In this document: positions 1-9,330 of the stretch, in pieces
How the letters are laid out: each line of letters begins with the position of its first letter
Position numbering within the stretch: position 1 is the first letter of the stretch
Program-made: the position numbers and the translations under genes
Notes under the pieces: model-generated
The model's database searches: none
Told to the model about the DNA's origin: nothing
The model's input: only the letters and a program-made list of their open reading frames with translations
Origin: Chromatiaceae bacterium
GTDB taxonomy: Bacteria > Pseudomonadota > Gammaproteobacteria > Chromatiales > Chromatiaceae
Length of the DNA: 64,000 nt
Assembly: GCA_024235255.1 (NCBI GenBank)
Contig: JACKMT010000004.1
Location: forward strand, 1 to 64,000
Direction: 5' to 3'

Positions 1-1595
1 GAGAAGTCTGGTACATGGATTTCTTTCATGCCTTCTATTTTGTGAGCTTCATGTCGACCACCATCGGTTTCGGCGAGATTCCCCATGCGTTCACCGCGGG
101 CCAGCGGCTGTGGGTCACCTTCTCGCTTTACGCTTCGGTAGTGGTCTGGTTCTACGCCATCGGTAATCTGCTCTCTCTGGTGCAGGACAAGTCTTTCAGA
201 CAGGCGCTCATCGAACGCAAATTCACCCGCCGCGTCCGCCGCCTGCAGCAACCCTTCTATGTCATCTGCGGTTACGGCGAAACCGGTGGCGCGCTGGTGC
301 GCAGCCTCACCGATCGACACCAGCATGTGGTGACAATCGATACCGATCAGGAACGGATAGACGCGTTGGAGTTGGAGAATCTGCAGCTGTACGTTCCGGC
401 ATTCTGCGGCGATGCGCGGCGGCCGCGCCACCTGATCGAGGCAGGCCTGAAACACCCGCTCTGCAAGGGGGTGGTGGCGCTGACCAATGTCAACAAGGCG
501 AATCTGAAAGTCGCCATTGCCAGCAAACTGCTGCACCCGAACATAAAGGTAATCTGCCGGGCGGATTCTCACGATATCGAAGCCAACCTGCGCTCTTTCG
601 GTACCAATTTCATCATCAATCCATTCGATACCTTTGCCCTGCACCTTGCCACTGCACTGCAGGCTCCGGGACTCTACGTGCTGCAGGAGTGGTTGACGGG
701 GGGGGCTAGGCAGCCGCTGAAAGAGCCTGTGTATCCGCCGAAGGCAGGGCATTGGATAGTTTGCGGATACGGACGCTTTGGCAGGGCGGTTTACCACCGG
801 CTTAAGGACGAGGGAATAGATCCGGTGGTGGTGGAGCCCAGGCCGGGACTTACCGGACTCCCCGATGGTGTATTGATCGAGGGCAGAGGCACTGAGGCAA
901 TCACGCTGGAGGAGGCTGGCATCAGGAAGGCGGTGGGTCTGGTCGCGGGCACCGACGATGACGCCAACAACCTCTCCATCATTATGACCGCCAGGGAGCT
1001 GTCATCCGATCTGTTCGTCGTGGCCCGACAGAGTAATCTGGACAATGAGCGCATTTTTGACGCTGTCGGTGCCGATATCATTATGCACCCAAGTTCGATC
1101 ATCGCCGACAAGATCCGCGTACTGCTGGGTACGCCCCTGCTGCATGAGTTCATGGGCCTTGCCATGTATGAAGACGAGGCGTGGGCTGGCAGCCTGGTAA
1201 AAAGGATCGCGTGTCTGCTGGGTTCCCAGTCCCCCCGGGTATGGGAGCTCAGCATCGATCGGGATGCGGCGCTCGCAGTATCGAACTCGCTTGCGCGCGG
1301 GCAGGTGGTGAGCCTGGGTGACTTGATCAGGGATCCGAGCGACCGCGAGCGCGAACTGCAGTGTATCCCGCTATTGCTAAACCGGCACGGCACCTCCATG
1401 ATGCTGCCTGCGCTGAGTACGCACATCAAGCCGGATGACCGCCTGCTGTTCTGCGGCAGGTTTAACACGGCAGACCGGATGCGCTGGACGTTGCAGAACT
1501 ATCATGCCCTGGACTATGTGATCACCGGAGAGTCCAAGCCACAGGGATGGCTGTGGAAATTGCTCCTCGGTAAAAGTGTAAAAGCGACCCGATGA
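1..1595 (+). CDS. TrkA-N (RCK) potassium channel protein, 5' partial
   Basis: This is the C-terminal part of an inner-membrane K+ channel with cytoplasmic regulatory domains. The reading frame is open from base 3, and the visible protein begins inside the pore helix, so the real start lies upstream of the window. The filter-like motif TTIGFGE sits just after the first helix and is followed by one more membrane segment ending at YAIGNLLSLV. Two Rossmann-type RCK/TrkA-N domains follow, marked by ICGYGETGG and VCGYGRFGR about 160 residues apart. They would bind nucleotide and gate the pore. The first ATG in view (base 15) is unlikely to be the true start because it would remove most of the pore domain. 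The ligand specificity cannot be read. The family call is firm; the physiological role (K+ homeostasis) is inferred. Confidence 0.85.
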   Translation, partial: EVWYMDFFHAFYFVSFMSTTIGFGEIPHAFTAGQRLWVTFSLYASVVVWFYAIGNLLSLVQDKSFRQALIERKFTRRVRRLQQPFYVICGYGETGGALVRSLTDRHQHVVTIDTDQERIDALELENLQLYVPAFCGDARRPRHLIEAGLKHPLCKGVVALTNVNKANLKVAIASKLLHPNIKVICRADSHDIEANLRSFGTNFIINPFDTFALHLATALQAPGLYVLQEWLTGGARQPLKEPVYPPKAGHWIVCGYGRFGRAVYHRLKDEGIDPVVVEPRPGLTGLPDGVLIEGRGTEAITLEEAGIRKAVGLVAGTDDDANNLSIIMTARELSSDLFVVARQSNLDNERIFDAVGADIIMHPSSIIADKIRVLLGTPLLHEFMGLAMYEDEAWAGSLVKRIACLLGSQSPRVWELSIDRDAALAVSNSLARGQVVSLGDLIRDPSDRERELQCIPLLLNRHGTSMMLPALSTHIKPDDRLLFCGRFNTADRMRWTLQNYHALDYVITGESKPQGWLWKLLLGKSVKATR

Positions 1596-1813
1596 TCGGG
1601 ATACGAGCGGCAACATATTCCGGACTCTCTAATGCTGTGACTGCGAGTGCACTCACTGCTGTCCACCGTGTGGCACTGCGAGCGAATTCGGATTGGGCAG
1701 GGTTCCCGTGAGGTTCGCCGTTGCCGGCAGTAGGCAGCTGCTACTATGGATGCTGCCCGAAATCAAAGCATCATTCGGTTTATTATGGCCGGATAATCTA
1801 TTAATTCAGAACG
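1596..1813. other. intergenic region before repeat copy 1
   Basis: No supported gene. The stretch between the channel gene and the hemerythrin-like gene is about 370 bases; its second half carries the structured repeat listed separately. Short open frames here have no ribosome binding site and overlap the repeat. An AT-rich patch (about 1775-1810) could hold a promoter for the downstream gene, but no convincing -35/-10 pair was found. Confidence 0.5.
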
Positions 1814-1928
1814 ACCCCGCCGCTTGTGGCGGGATCAAAATCAAGGGGTTTCCAAGGAGGAGAACCACACTTCTCCCCTATGGGCGTCAGCGAGTTTTTA
1901 TACCTCATTGACGATCTAACTTTAAGTA
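1814..1928 (+). repeat. dispersed three-hairpin intergenic repeat, copy 1
   Basis: About 115 bases that align with copies at 11717-11830 and 21965-22078. Three hairpins can be drawn: A, CCCGCCGC with GTGGCGGG; B, GGAGAA (1859-1864) with TTCTCC (1871-1876); C, CGTCAGCGAG (1885-1894) with CTCATTGACG (1904-1913). The tail GACGATCTAAC is shared with copy 2. Copy 1 lies upstream of the hemerythrin-like gene, on the same strand. It could be a REP/MITE-like element or a structured RNA element. Confidence 0.7.
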
Positions 1929-1968
1929 AAGGCGCGCGCAAACCGGAATCGGAGGAGGCAGGCGAATT

Positions 1969-2511
1969 ATGCACAGACTATTGGAAAGGCTATCGCGGGA
2001 TCATCGCAATCTGGAGAAAATCCTGGCGATATTAACCACCCAATTAGACCATTTTTTTGCCGGAAGAGAGTCGGATTTTGATCTGAAAATCGAGTTGATG
2101 GAGTATTTGGAGGCGTTTGCCGATACCGGCCATCATCCGTTGGAGAATCTGATATACGGCTTAGCGCAGAGACGAATCAAAGGACATGATGAACTGTTCG
2201 AACGCCTTGCCAAGCAGCACCATGACCTCGCCAGACTTACCCGGACCTTCCGCCACTCCCTGGAGGGTATAGTGCATGAAGCGGTGATGAGTCGTGCCGA
2301 ACTTGAAACTCAGGGCAGAGAGTATGTGGCGTTGCAGCAGTTGCACCTCGCATTGGAGGATCGCGAGGTTTTTCCATTGTTGGACAGAGAGTTGACGGAG
2401 GATGACTGGAATATGATCAGCGCCAATATGCCCCGACATGACGATCCGGTATTTGAAGCGCCCGACCAGGTGCGCTTTTATAACCTGGTCACCTATCTGA
2501 GAAACGAGTAG
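1969..2511 (+). CDS. hemerythrin HHE cation-binding domain protein
   Basis: A 180-residue all-helical soluble protein of the hemerythrin-like (HHE) family, which binds a di-iron centre and is linked to O2, NO or iron sensing and storage. Candidate iron ligands are spaced as expected: H12, H55/H56 with E59 (HHPLEN), H84/H85, H126 with E130 and E133 (QLHLALEDREVF). There is no signal peptide or membrane segment. The ATG has a good upstream GGAGGAGG. It stands alone between the K+ channel gene and mazG, directly downstream of a structured repeat. A specific role cannot be assigned from sequence. Confidence 0.8.
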   Translation: MHRLLERLSRDHRNLEKILAILTTQLDHFFAGRESDFDLKIELMEYLEAFADTGHHPLENLIYGLAQRRIKGHDELFERLAKQHHDLARLTRTFRHSLEGIVHEAVMSRAELETQGREYVALQQLHLALEDREVFPLLDRELTEDDWNMISANMPRHDDPVFEAPDQVRFYNLVTYLRNE

Positions 2512-2547
2512 CGGTGCTTGCGGCTACCGCGCTGCTCAGGTCAGGAT

Positions 2548-3336
2548 ATGCACCGATTGCTTGAGATAATGGCCCGCCTGCGGGACCCGGAAAAAGGGTG
2601 TCCATGGGACCTGGAACAGACGTTTGAATCCATCCTGCCGCATACGATAGAAGAGGCCTATGAAGTGGCCGATGCGATTCAGCGCGGGGATTTGGCCGGC
2701 TTGCGCGAAGAGCTCGGAGATCTGTTGTTCCAGATTGTCTTCTATGCTCAGCTGGCCCGTGAAACCAGTGCATTTGACTTCGACGACATTGCCGCCGGCA
2801 TCTGTGAAAAAATGATCCGCCGCCACCCCCATGTGTTCGGGGATGCAACCGTTTCCAGTGTGGCCGAACAGAGCGAAGCTTGGGAACGTCATAAGGCCGC
2901 CGAACGTGAGTCGCGCAACAGCGGAGGCCGGTCGAGCCTGTTGGATGGTGTGGTATTGGCGTTGCCGGCATTGATCAGGGCGGAAAAGCTGCAGCAGCGT
3001 GCAGCCAAGGCGGGGTTCGACTGGCTGTCCATTGCCGGACCGTTGGCCAAGATACGCGAAGAGCTGGCAGAGATCGAAGCGGAGCTCGGCGGCCAACCGG
3101 AGCCGGAACGGTTGCAGGATGAGATCGGCGACCTGCTCTTCAGCTGCGTCAACCTGGCGCGCAAGCTTGAGCTCGACGCGGAGTCTTCGCTGCGCCAGGC
3201 CAACGCAAAATTCGAACGGCGATTCCGTGCGCTGGAGAGACGTGCTGCAGCACAGGGCAGCGACTTCCCCGGATTATCGTGCGAACAGCTCGACGTTTTG
3301 TGGGAACAGGCAAAAAAAGAGGTTAGTCAGCCATGA
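2548..3336 (+). CDS. mazG: nucleoside triphosphate pyrophosphohydrolase MazG
   Basis: A 262-residue cytosolic house-cleaning enzyme that hydrolyses (d)NTPs to NMP and pyrophosphate. It contains two MazG repeats; the first has the metal-binding pattern LREELGDLLFQIVFYAQLA and the second ends in DEIGDLLFSCVNLAR. MRLRDPEKGCPWD-type residues near the N-terminus (CPWD) are typical of the family. An upstream in-frame TTG (2518) exists, but ATG 2548 gives the family N-terminus (MHRLLEIMARLR). The stop overlaps the start of the next gene by four bases (ATGA), indicating translational coupling to the M48 lipoprotein. Length and order of domains are those of full-length E. coli-type MazG. Confidence 0.92.
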   Translation: MHRLLEIMARLRDPEKGCPWDLEQTFESILPHTIEEAYEVADAIQRGDLAGLREELGDLLFQIVFYAQLARETSAFDFDDIAAGICEKMIRRHPHVFGDATVSSVAEQSEAWERHKAAERESRNSGGRSSLLDGVVLALPALIRAEKLQQRAAKAGFDWLSIAGPLAKIREELAEIEAELGGQPEPERLQDEIGDLLFSCVNLARKLELDAESSLRQANAKFERRFRALERRAAAQGSDFPGLSCEQLDVLWEQAKKEVSQP

Positions 3337-4880
3337 AGATGGTACCGCTGTTATTGCTGCTGCTGGTGAGTGCGTTGCTGAGCGCTTGTGCTGTCAACCC
3401 GGTTACCGGAGAGAACGAGTTGGCGCTGGTGTCGGAAAACTCCGAACTGGAGATAGGACGGAAACAGTACGCACCGGCACGCCAGATGCAGGGTGGCGAT
3501 TTCACGCTGGATCCCCGCTTGAACGCCTATGTTCAGTCGGTGGGCAATCGGCTGGCGGCGGTCAGCGACAGGAAGCTACCCTATGAATTCGTCATCGTAA
3601 ACGACTCCTCGCCAAATGCCTGGGCGCTGCCGGGTGGCAAAATCGCAGTGAACCGAGGGCTTCTGGTCGAACTGGAAAACGAGGCTGAGCTGGCAGCCGT
3701 GCTGGGGCATGAGATCGTACATGCGGCGGCCCGCCACAGCGCGCAGGGGATTGAACGGGGCATGCTGCTGCAGGGCGCGCTGGCCGCGGTAGGCGTAGCG
3801 GCACGCAACACCGGCTATGCGGATCTTGCGGTGGGTGCGGCAGGTCTCAGCGCCAATCTGCTCAACCAGCGCTATTCGCGGGAGGCGGAGCTTGAGGCGG
3901 ATCATTTCGGCATGAACTACATGCAGCGCGCCGGTTACGACCCGCGGGCGGCTGTCGGTCTGCAGGAGACCTTTGTCCGCCTGTCCGGGAATAAGGAGCA
4001 GGACTGGATGTCCGGCCTGTTTGCCAGCCATCCGCCCTCGCCGGAACGGGTCGAGAAGAACCGGCAGAGTGTGACCAGGCTGGGCAAGGGCGGAAAAGTC
4101 GGGCGACAGGAGTATCAGCAGATGATCGCGGTGCTCAAGCGCAGCAAGCCAGCCTACACTGCCTATGACGACGGTGTAAAAGTGCTGGAGAAGCAACCCG
4201 CCAGTGCTTTGAAACTGGCCGACAAGGCGATATCGATCGAGCCGCGGGAGGGACTGTTTTATGGCCTGCGCGGAGATGCCTACTACCAGCTGAAAGATCT
4301 GAAAAATGCACGTACGGCTTACGACCGGGCGGTAAGTCTCAATCCCAATTTCTTCCGCTCCTATCTGCAGCGGGGTGTGGTGAGATCGCAGCTGGGCGAT
4401 GAAAAGGGTGCGCGCAGCGATCTGCAAAAAAGCCTGCAACTGCTTCCCACCGCGGACGCTCACTATTACCTGGGCCGGATGGCTCAGGTTGATGGCGATC
4501 AGCGGACCGCGCTAAGCCACTACAAGGTTGCCGCGGGTGCAAGATCGACTGCGGGCAAAGCGGCGGCAAAGGCGATTGCGGCGATGGGGTCTGCGGACGA
4601 CCCCGGGCGTTATCTGGAGACCTCGCTTGGACTGGACCGGTCGGGCAATCTGCTGGTGCAGATCACCAACCGGTCGAAAGTAGCCGTCAGGAATCCACTG
4701 GTGCTGGTCGGTAGACGGGATGCATCGGGCAACATCTACCGTGGCAGCGAGCTGCAGTTACAAGGGGTTTTGGGACCGGGTCGGAGTGCTCGATTTAACA
4801 GCGGTATCGGTGGTCTAACCAGCCGTGATCAGTTGCGCGGGTATGCTGCACGCGTGTTGCAGGCAGATTCGGGCAACTAG
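3333..4880 (+). CDS. M48 family lipoprotein metalloprotease with TPR repeats
   Basis: A 515-residue zinc protease predicted to sit in the outer membrane facing the periplasm. The N-terminus is a lipoprotein signal with lipobox LLSAC (Cys19). The HExxH motif is HEIVH (126-130), and the third zinc ligand is the glutamate of the EAELEAD segment (about 184-190). Residues from about 270 to 400 form TPR-like helices (YGLRGDAYYQLKDLKNARTAY and following), and the last ~90 residues form a separate unassigned domain. The gene starts inside mazG's last codons (ATGA overlap). The family (BepA/LoiP-like) acts in outer-membrane protein quality control. This is one of two M48/TPR proteases in the window; the other, at 27919-29412, lacks the lipobox. 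Confidence 0.85.
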   Translation: MKMVPLLLLLLVSALLSACAVNPVTGENELALVSENSELEIGRKQYAPARQMQGGDFTLDPRLNAYVQSVGNRLAAVSDRKLPYEFVIVNDSSPNAWALPGGKIAVNRGLLVELENEAELAAVLGHEIVHAAARHSAQGIERGMLLQGALAAVGVAARNTGYADLAVGAAGLSANLLNQRYSREAELEADHFGMNYMQRAGYDPRAAVGLQETFVRLSGNKEQDWMSGLFASHPPSPERVEKNRQSVTRLGKGGKVGRQEYQQMIAVLKRSKPAYTAYDDGVKVLEKQPASALKLADKAISIEPREGLFYGLRGDAYYQLKDLKNARTAYDRAVSLNPNFFRSYLQRGVVRSQLGDEKGARSDLQKSLQLLPTADAHYYLGRMAQVDGDQRTALSHYKVAAGARSTAGKAAAKAIAAMGSADDPGRYLETSLGLDRSGNLLVQITNRSKVAVRNPLVLVGRRDASGNIYRGSELQLQGVLGPGRSARFNSGIGGLTSRDQLRGYAARVLQADSGN

Positions 4881-4982
4881 TCTCCGCGTATTGACGGGAT
4901 TTTTCTACGCTGTATAACCCTGCCTTCTACCCGGGAGGGGAGCCCGCTTTTCCCGCCGGTTGCGTGGATACAGGAGAGAGGA

Positions 4983-5837
4983 ATGAGATACCGGGATTAC
5001 ATCGAGCAATGCAACCGTCATGAGCTGGCTGATTTTGTTCCGCTGATGTATGGGGAGCATAAACTGGGATATCTGCGGAAATCTTTCGCCGAGACGATTT
5101 CGGCCTGGGAAGCGCTGTTCACCCTCACCCCTGATCGGGTTGAACTGACTGCCCGGGGCGATGGGATCGACGATCGCAGCCGGCCCTGGAATCGAATGCT
5201 CAGAGAACTCGTGGAGCAGGGTGCTTTGGGGTACCTTACCGGCGAGCCCTATCCGGTAACCCCGGCGGGACGCGACCAGACGCTGTTCGTGATCGACAGA
5301 GCTGCCGCACCGCTCTTCGGCGTGCGCGCTTTTGGACAGCATATCAACGGTTTCGTGCGAACTGCGGACGGTTTGCGGTTGTGGGTTGGCAAGCGTGCCG
5401 CAGACCGGCGTAATTTCCCCGGCAAACTGGATCATCTGGTTGCAGGCGGCTTACCCTACGCTGTCAGCCTTGCAGCTAATCTGGTCAAGGAGTGCTGGGA
5501 AGAGGCAGGGATTCCTGCCGAGTTGGCGCGCTGCGCTATGCCGACCGGAGCGGTCACTTATGTGGCTGAAAGCAGCCGCGGTCTGAAACCCGATACGCTT
5601 TATTGCTACGACTTGGAGCTGCCCGCAGATTTTCAACCGCGCTGTACCGACGGCGAAGTGGAGGCATTTGAACTCTGGCCGATAGAGAAGGTAATGGAAA
5701 CGCTGCTGGCAGGGCCGAGTTTCAAATTGAACTGCAACCTGGTGATCATCGATTTTTTGATCCGCCATGGTTATATCGCGCCTGACCACGAAGACTATCT
5801 CTACCTGGTCAATGGCTTGCACCCGGCGTTGCCGTGA
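4983..5837 (+). CDS. NUDIX hydrolase with N-terminal DUF4743 domain
   Basis: A 284-residue cytosolic protein. The first ~120 residues match the DUF4743 type (found with thiamine-pyrophosphokinase-like Nudix proteins), and a Nudix domain follows. The Nudix box is recognisable as GGLPYAVSL...LVKECWEEAGI, in which the usual early Glu is replaced as in this subfamily, while KE..EEAG is intact. The strong ribosome site AGGAGAGGA lies directly before ATG 4983. The family hydrolyses nucleoside diphosphate-linked compounds, possibly damaged thiamine diphosphates. The exact substrate is unknown. It appears monocistronic. Confidence 0.8.
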   Translation: MRYRDYIEQCNRHELADFVPLMYGEHKLGYLRKSFAETISAWEALFTLTPDRVELTARGDGIDDRSRPWNRMLRELVEQGALGYLTGEPYPVTPAGRDQTLFVIDRAAAPLFGVRAFGQHINGFVRTADGLRLWVGKRAADRRNFPGKLDHLVAGGLPYAVSLAANLVKECWEEAGIPAELARCAMPTGAVTYVAESSRGLKPDTLYCYDLELPADFQPRCTDGEVEAFELWPIEKVMETLLAGPSFKLNCNLVIIDFLIRHGYIAPDHEDYLYLVNGLHPALP

Positions 5838-6080
5838 TAGTTTAAAATTACCCCGGCAATGGGATTCCGGCCCCACGAAGATGTTATTAAGTTTAGAGAT
5901 AAGTTATATAACTATAAGTAATATAAAATTATTATCTGCTTCTTAAGGCAGTACATTAGGTTTCTCTTTGCGCCGGGATCGAACATGCTAGACTGATGTG
6001 ACATAGGTGGGCAATGCTGAAACTAAATCATCCTCTCCGGGGTCAATTATAACAGCTTTGTGTGGCAGGAATTACCGGTT
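5838..6080. other. AT-rich intergenic region upstream of the tail-specific protease gene
   Basis: No gene seen. It contains a perfect 12-base palindrome AGTTATATAACT (about 5902-5913) in a very AT-rich patch. A weak promoter-like pair, TTTGCG (5968-5973) and TAGACT (5989-5994), has only 15 bases between the boxes. It probably holds the promoter of the downstream gene, but the exact start is not supported. Confidence 0.35.
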
Positions 6081-8180
6081 ATGAACAAAACGATTATCCT
6101 AACGGCGGTGTTTGCGCTGTTCCTGAGCTGTGCTGCAACGGTGCAGGCGACCGCTACCGTGGTGCCACTCGAAGAACTGCAGCCGACGCGCGAACAGCGC
6201 CAGGCAACCCTGATTATCATTCGGGTTATAGACAAGCATCACTACAAACACCTGCAGCTGAATGATGACGCGTCCAACCTAATTTTTGACCGCTATCTCG
6301 AAGCGCTCGATCCGAACCGGAGCTACTTTACCGCCAGGGACATTGACCGTTTTTCCGTTTATCGCGATCAATTGGACAATGCCCTGCTGCAGGCACATCT
6401 TACGCCGGCATTCGACATTTTTCGGGTTTACCGACAACGTGTCGATGAGCGGATTGCTTACGCGCTGGACCTGCTTGAGCGGCAATTCGATTTTTCGTTG
6501 GACGAAGATTATCAGTTCGACCGCGCCGATGCAGCCTGGCCGGTTGACCGGATAGCGCTGGATGAACTTTGGCGCAAACGCGTTAAAAACGACGTCCTCA
6601 CGCTTCGCCTGAACGGCAAGACCGAAAAGGAGATTAAGAAGAGTTTGAGTCAGCGCTACCAGGGGGTAAAGCGGCGTACCCAGCAACTGGATTCAAACGA
6701 TGTATTCCAAACTTTCATCAATGCATACACACTGAGTCTTGAGCCGCACACCTCGTATATGTCGCCGCGGGTGTCGGAAAATTTTGATATCAGTATGCGG
6801 CTCTCGCTGGAGGGTATAGGTGCGGTGCTGCGCAACGAGAATGAGTACACCGAGGTACTCAGCACCGTTCCCGGGGGGCCGGCGGCGCTGAGCGGCAAGG
6901 TGCAGACGGGTGATCGAATCATCGGGGTCGGCCAGGGCAGCGACGGTGAGATTCAGGATGTGGTCGGCTGGCGTCTGCAGGATGTGGTGGATCAGATTCG
7001 CGGACCCAAGGGCACCGTGGTTCGTCTCAGGCTGTTGACCGAAGACGCGGGCGAGGGCGGCCCGGAGAAAGAGGTGGTGCTGACACGAAACGAGATAAAG
7101 TTGGAGGACCAGGCAGCAAAAAAATCGATTATCGAGGGTTTGGACAGCCAGGGATTGGTGCGCATCGGCGTGATCACGATTCCCGCCTTCTATCGGGATT
7201 TTAAAGGGCAGTCCGACGGAGACAAGGATTTCCGCAGCACTACCCGGGACGTGCGGATTCTGTTGCAGGAGCTGCAGCAGGAGAAGGTGGACGGCATCGT
7301 GATCGACCTGCGGCAGAATGGAGGGGGTTCTCTGACAGAGGCGACCGAGCTAACCGGTCTCTTCATTCCCAGCGGTCCGGTAGTGCAGGTAAAGGATTCC
7401 AGCGGCGAAGTTGAAATTGAAAAAGATCCGGATCCGGAAACCGTCTATGCCGGCCCGCTGGCTGTGCTGGTCGATAGAAACAGCGCTTCCGCTTCGGAAA
7501 TCTTTGCCGGAGCGATCCAGGATTATCACCGTGGCATCATCATAGGGGAGCCGACTTTCGGGAAAGGAACGGTTCAGACGCTCGTGGATCTGGGCCGCTT
7601 CGTACGCGAAGGCGGCGATAAACTGGGCCGGCTGCGCCTGACCATGGCTCAATTTTTCCGGGTAAATGGTGGCAGCACGCAGTTCCGCGGAGTCGTCCCG
7701 GACATCACCTATCCGCTGGGCTCTTCGACTGACAAGTACGGGGAGAGGGAGTTGGATAATGCACTTCCGTGGGCGCAGATTGACGCAGCGGATTATCGCC
7801 CAAGGGGGGCTACACCTGTTGGGAAGTATCGGGAGAATCACGAGAAGCGGATAAAAAATGACGCGGGTTTCAAGTATCTTACGGAAGAGGGCGAGTACCT
7901 GAGAAAGTTGCGCGACAGGAGTGTGGTGTCGTTGCTAGAAGAGAAGAGAAAGCGCGAGTGGGACGAACGCGAGGTTAAGCGCAAAGAGGATAAAAATCGG
8001 TTCAGGGTTGCCGTGGGATTGCCTCCCGTCGATGAGAAGAGCAGCGCGAGCGAGGATGCTGAAGACGATGTCCTTAGTAAGAGTGAATCGGACCTGATTG
8101 ACAAAATACTGATCAACGAAGCGGCCAGGATTCTGTCAGACTACATCGGCGACCAGGGGCATGCGGCAATGGTCAATTAG
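6081..8180 (+). CDS. prc: carboxy-terminal (tail-specific) protease, S41 family
   Basis: A 699-residue periplasmic protease that degrades proteins from exposed nonpolar C-termini and trims peptidoglycan enzymes. The N-terminal signal peptide (MNKTIILTAVFALFLSC onward) favours ATG 6081 over the in-frame GTG at 6060. A PDZ domain lies around residues 230-320. The S41 catalytic core follows, with DLRQNGGGSL, the serine in NSASASEIFAG and the lysine in FGKGTVQ. A charged C-terminal extension of ~150 residues matches the long Prc form rather than short CtpA. A convergent gene (pbpG) lies just downstream; both act on the cell wall, though this pairing may be coincidental. Confidence 0.88.
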   Translation: MNKTIILTAVFALFLSCAATVQATATVVPLEELQPTREQRQATLIIIRVIDKHHYKHLQLNDDASNLIFDRYLEALDPNRSYFTARDIDRFSVYRDQLDNALLQAHLTPAFDIFRVYRQRVDERIAYALDLLERQFDFSLDEDYQFDRADAAWPVDRIALDELWRKRVKNDVLTLRLNGKTEKEIKKSLSQRYQGVKRRTQQLDSNDVFQTFINAYTLSLEPHTSYMSPRVSENFDISMRLSLEGIGAVLRNENEYTEVLSTVPGGPAALSGKVQTGDRIIGVGQGSDGEIQDVVGWRLQDVVDQIRGPKGTVVRLRLLTEDAGEGGPEKEVVLTRNEIKLEDQAAKKSIIEGLDSQGLVRIGVITIPAFYRDFKGQSDGDKDFRSTTRDVRILLQELQQEKVDGIVIDLRQNGGGSLTEATELTGLFIPSGPVVQVKDSSGEVEIEKDPDPETVYAGPLAVLVDRNSASASEIFAGAIQDYHRGIIIGEPTFGKGTVQTLVDLGRFVREGGDKLGRLRLTMAQFFRVNGGSTQFRGVVPDITYPLGSSTDKYGERELDNALPWAQIDAADYRPRGATPVGKYRENHEKRIKNDAGFKYLTEEGEYLRKLRDRSVVSLLEEKRKREWDEREVKRKEDKNRFRVAVGLPPVDEKSSASEDAEDDVLSKSESDLIDKILINEAARILSDYIGDQGHAAMVN

Positions 8181-8182
8181 TT

Positions 8183-8204
8183 GCCGTCCGGAATAACGGC
8201 TATT
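8183..8204. terminator. weak hairpin between convergent genes
   Basis: GCCGT (8183-8187) pairs with ACGGC (8196-8200) in the gap between the convergent prc and pbpG genes and is followed by TATTGTTT. The stem is short, so the terminator call is weak. Confidence 0.3.
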
Positions 8205-8244
8205 GTTTCGAAAAATGCCGGTTTCGGGCCAGTTCCCCGACAAT

Positions 8245-9162
8245 TTAGGTTCTGTTGTTGGCGCCGATGCCGCTTTCAACCCACTTCCGAATCCGGTTCG
8301 AATCGCCGTAAGGCGTCAGTTTGCCGAAGGAGTTGAGTAAAATAATGGTGAGCTGCTGGCCGGATACCCGGGCCTGCATCACCAGGCAGCGTCCCGCTTC
8401 ATTGATGTAACCGGTCTTGCTCAGCGAGATATCCCAGCTGTCACTGCCCAATAAGCGGTTGGTGTTGACATATCTGAGCTGGCCCTTTTTCAGATAGGGG
8501 AATACCTGAGCGGAGCGTGAGGTGGTTGCCTTGCGGATAAATGGATAGCGCATGGCCGCCCGAACCAGCTTTTGCAGATCGCGCGGTGTGGAGCGATTGC
8601 CGACATCCAGGCCCGTCGGATCGGTGAATGTTGTACTGCGCATTCCCAGTGATATCGCTTTCTTGTTCATTGCGTAGATGAACCGTTTCCTACCTGCCGG
8701 AAAGGTGCGCGCCAATGCGCTTGCCGCTCTGTTCTCAGACGACATCAGCGCAAGTTTGAGTAGTTGCTCCCTGGTCAGCGTCGCCCCAGGTTCAAGCCGG
8801 GAGCCGGTCATGCGCAGCAGATCGCGGTCTGCATTGGTAATCACCAGCTCCTGCCGCATGGGCAGTGAGGAGTCCAGTATAACCATGGCGGTCATCAGCT
8901 TGGTTATGGATGCGATTGGCTGCACTTTGTCGGCATTTTTACTGTAGATTTCGTTGCCGAATCGGTCGACAACAAGTGCTGCTTCGGACTGTAATTGCAG
9001 TTTTCCGGGATTGAGTGCACGCCACAGCTTGGGAGCGGGGTTTTTCTTCGGTTTTTTCTGCTCCGCCGTCAGTTTGGTCAGTTGAGCTGGCTCACCCGCC
9101 TGGAGGGTTGTGACCGCCACTAATGAGAACAGCATGCAACAGAGGAGTAGTCTTTTCTTCAA
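8245..9162 (-). CDS. pbpG: D-alanyl-D-alanine endopeptidase (PBP7 type)
   Basis: A 305-residue periplasmic low-molecular-weight penicillin-binding protein that cleaves peptidoglycan cross-links. An N-terminal signal (MKKRLLLCCMLFSLVAVTTLQA) is followed by the serine-hydrolase motifs SITK (SxxK), SEN (SxN) and SKTG (KTG). The start is a TTG at 9162; the alternative in-frame ATG, nine codons later, would remove the positive end of the signal peptide. The gene is divergent from gshA, sharing a ~170-base control region, and convergent with prc. Confidence 0.85.
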   Translation of the reverse strand: MKKRLLLCCMLFSLVAVTTLQAGEPAQLTKLTAEQKKPKKNPAPKLWRALNPGKLQLQSEAALVVDRFGNEIYSKNADKVQPIASITKLMTAMVILDSSLPMRQELVITNADRDLLRMTGSRLEPGATLTREQLLKLALMSSENRAASALARTFPAGRKRFIYAMNKKAISLGMRSTTFTDPTGLDVGNRSTPRDLQKLVRAAMRYPFIRKATTSRSAQVFPYLKKGQLRYVNTNRLLGSDSWDISLSKTGYINEAGRCLVMQARVSGQQLTIILLNSFGKLTPYGDSNRIRKWVESGIGANNRT

Positions 9163-9225
9163 TTTTCAGGATCCGGTATCGGTAAATCCGCGGAATTGTC
9201 CCCTAGTGTTTTTGCTAATGCAAAT

Positions 9226-9254
9226 TTAGCCATAATTAGTAACGGCTGTATAAT
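9226..9254 (+). promoter_or_regulatory. candidate sigma-70 promoter for gshA
   Basis: A perfect TATAAT (9249-9254) has a poor -35 match TTAGCC (9226-9231) at 17-base spacing, about 75 bases before the gshA start. It is a pattern match only. Confidence 0.4.
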
Positions 9255-9330
9255 ACGCGGCTTTAGTCTGTACTCATATCCAGACAACCGGACTATTCTG
9301 ACTTACTGCGCAGCAACAGGATGAATATTT

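Noticed and set aside
1693..2035. Two short open frames across repeat copy 1
   Set aside because: They follow the repeat sequence and overlap the hemerythrin gene's ribosome site; no protein features.
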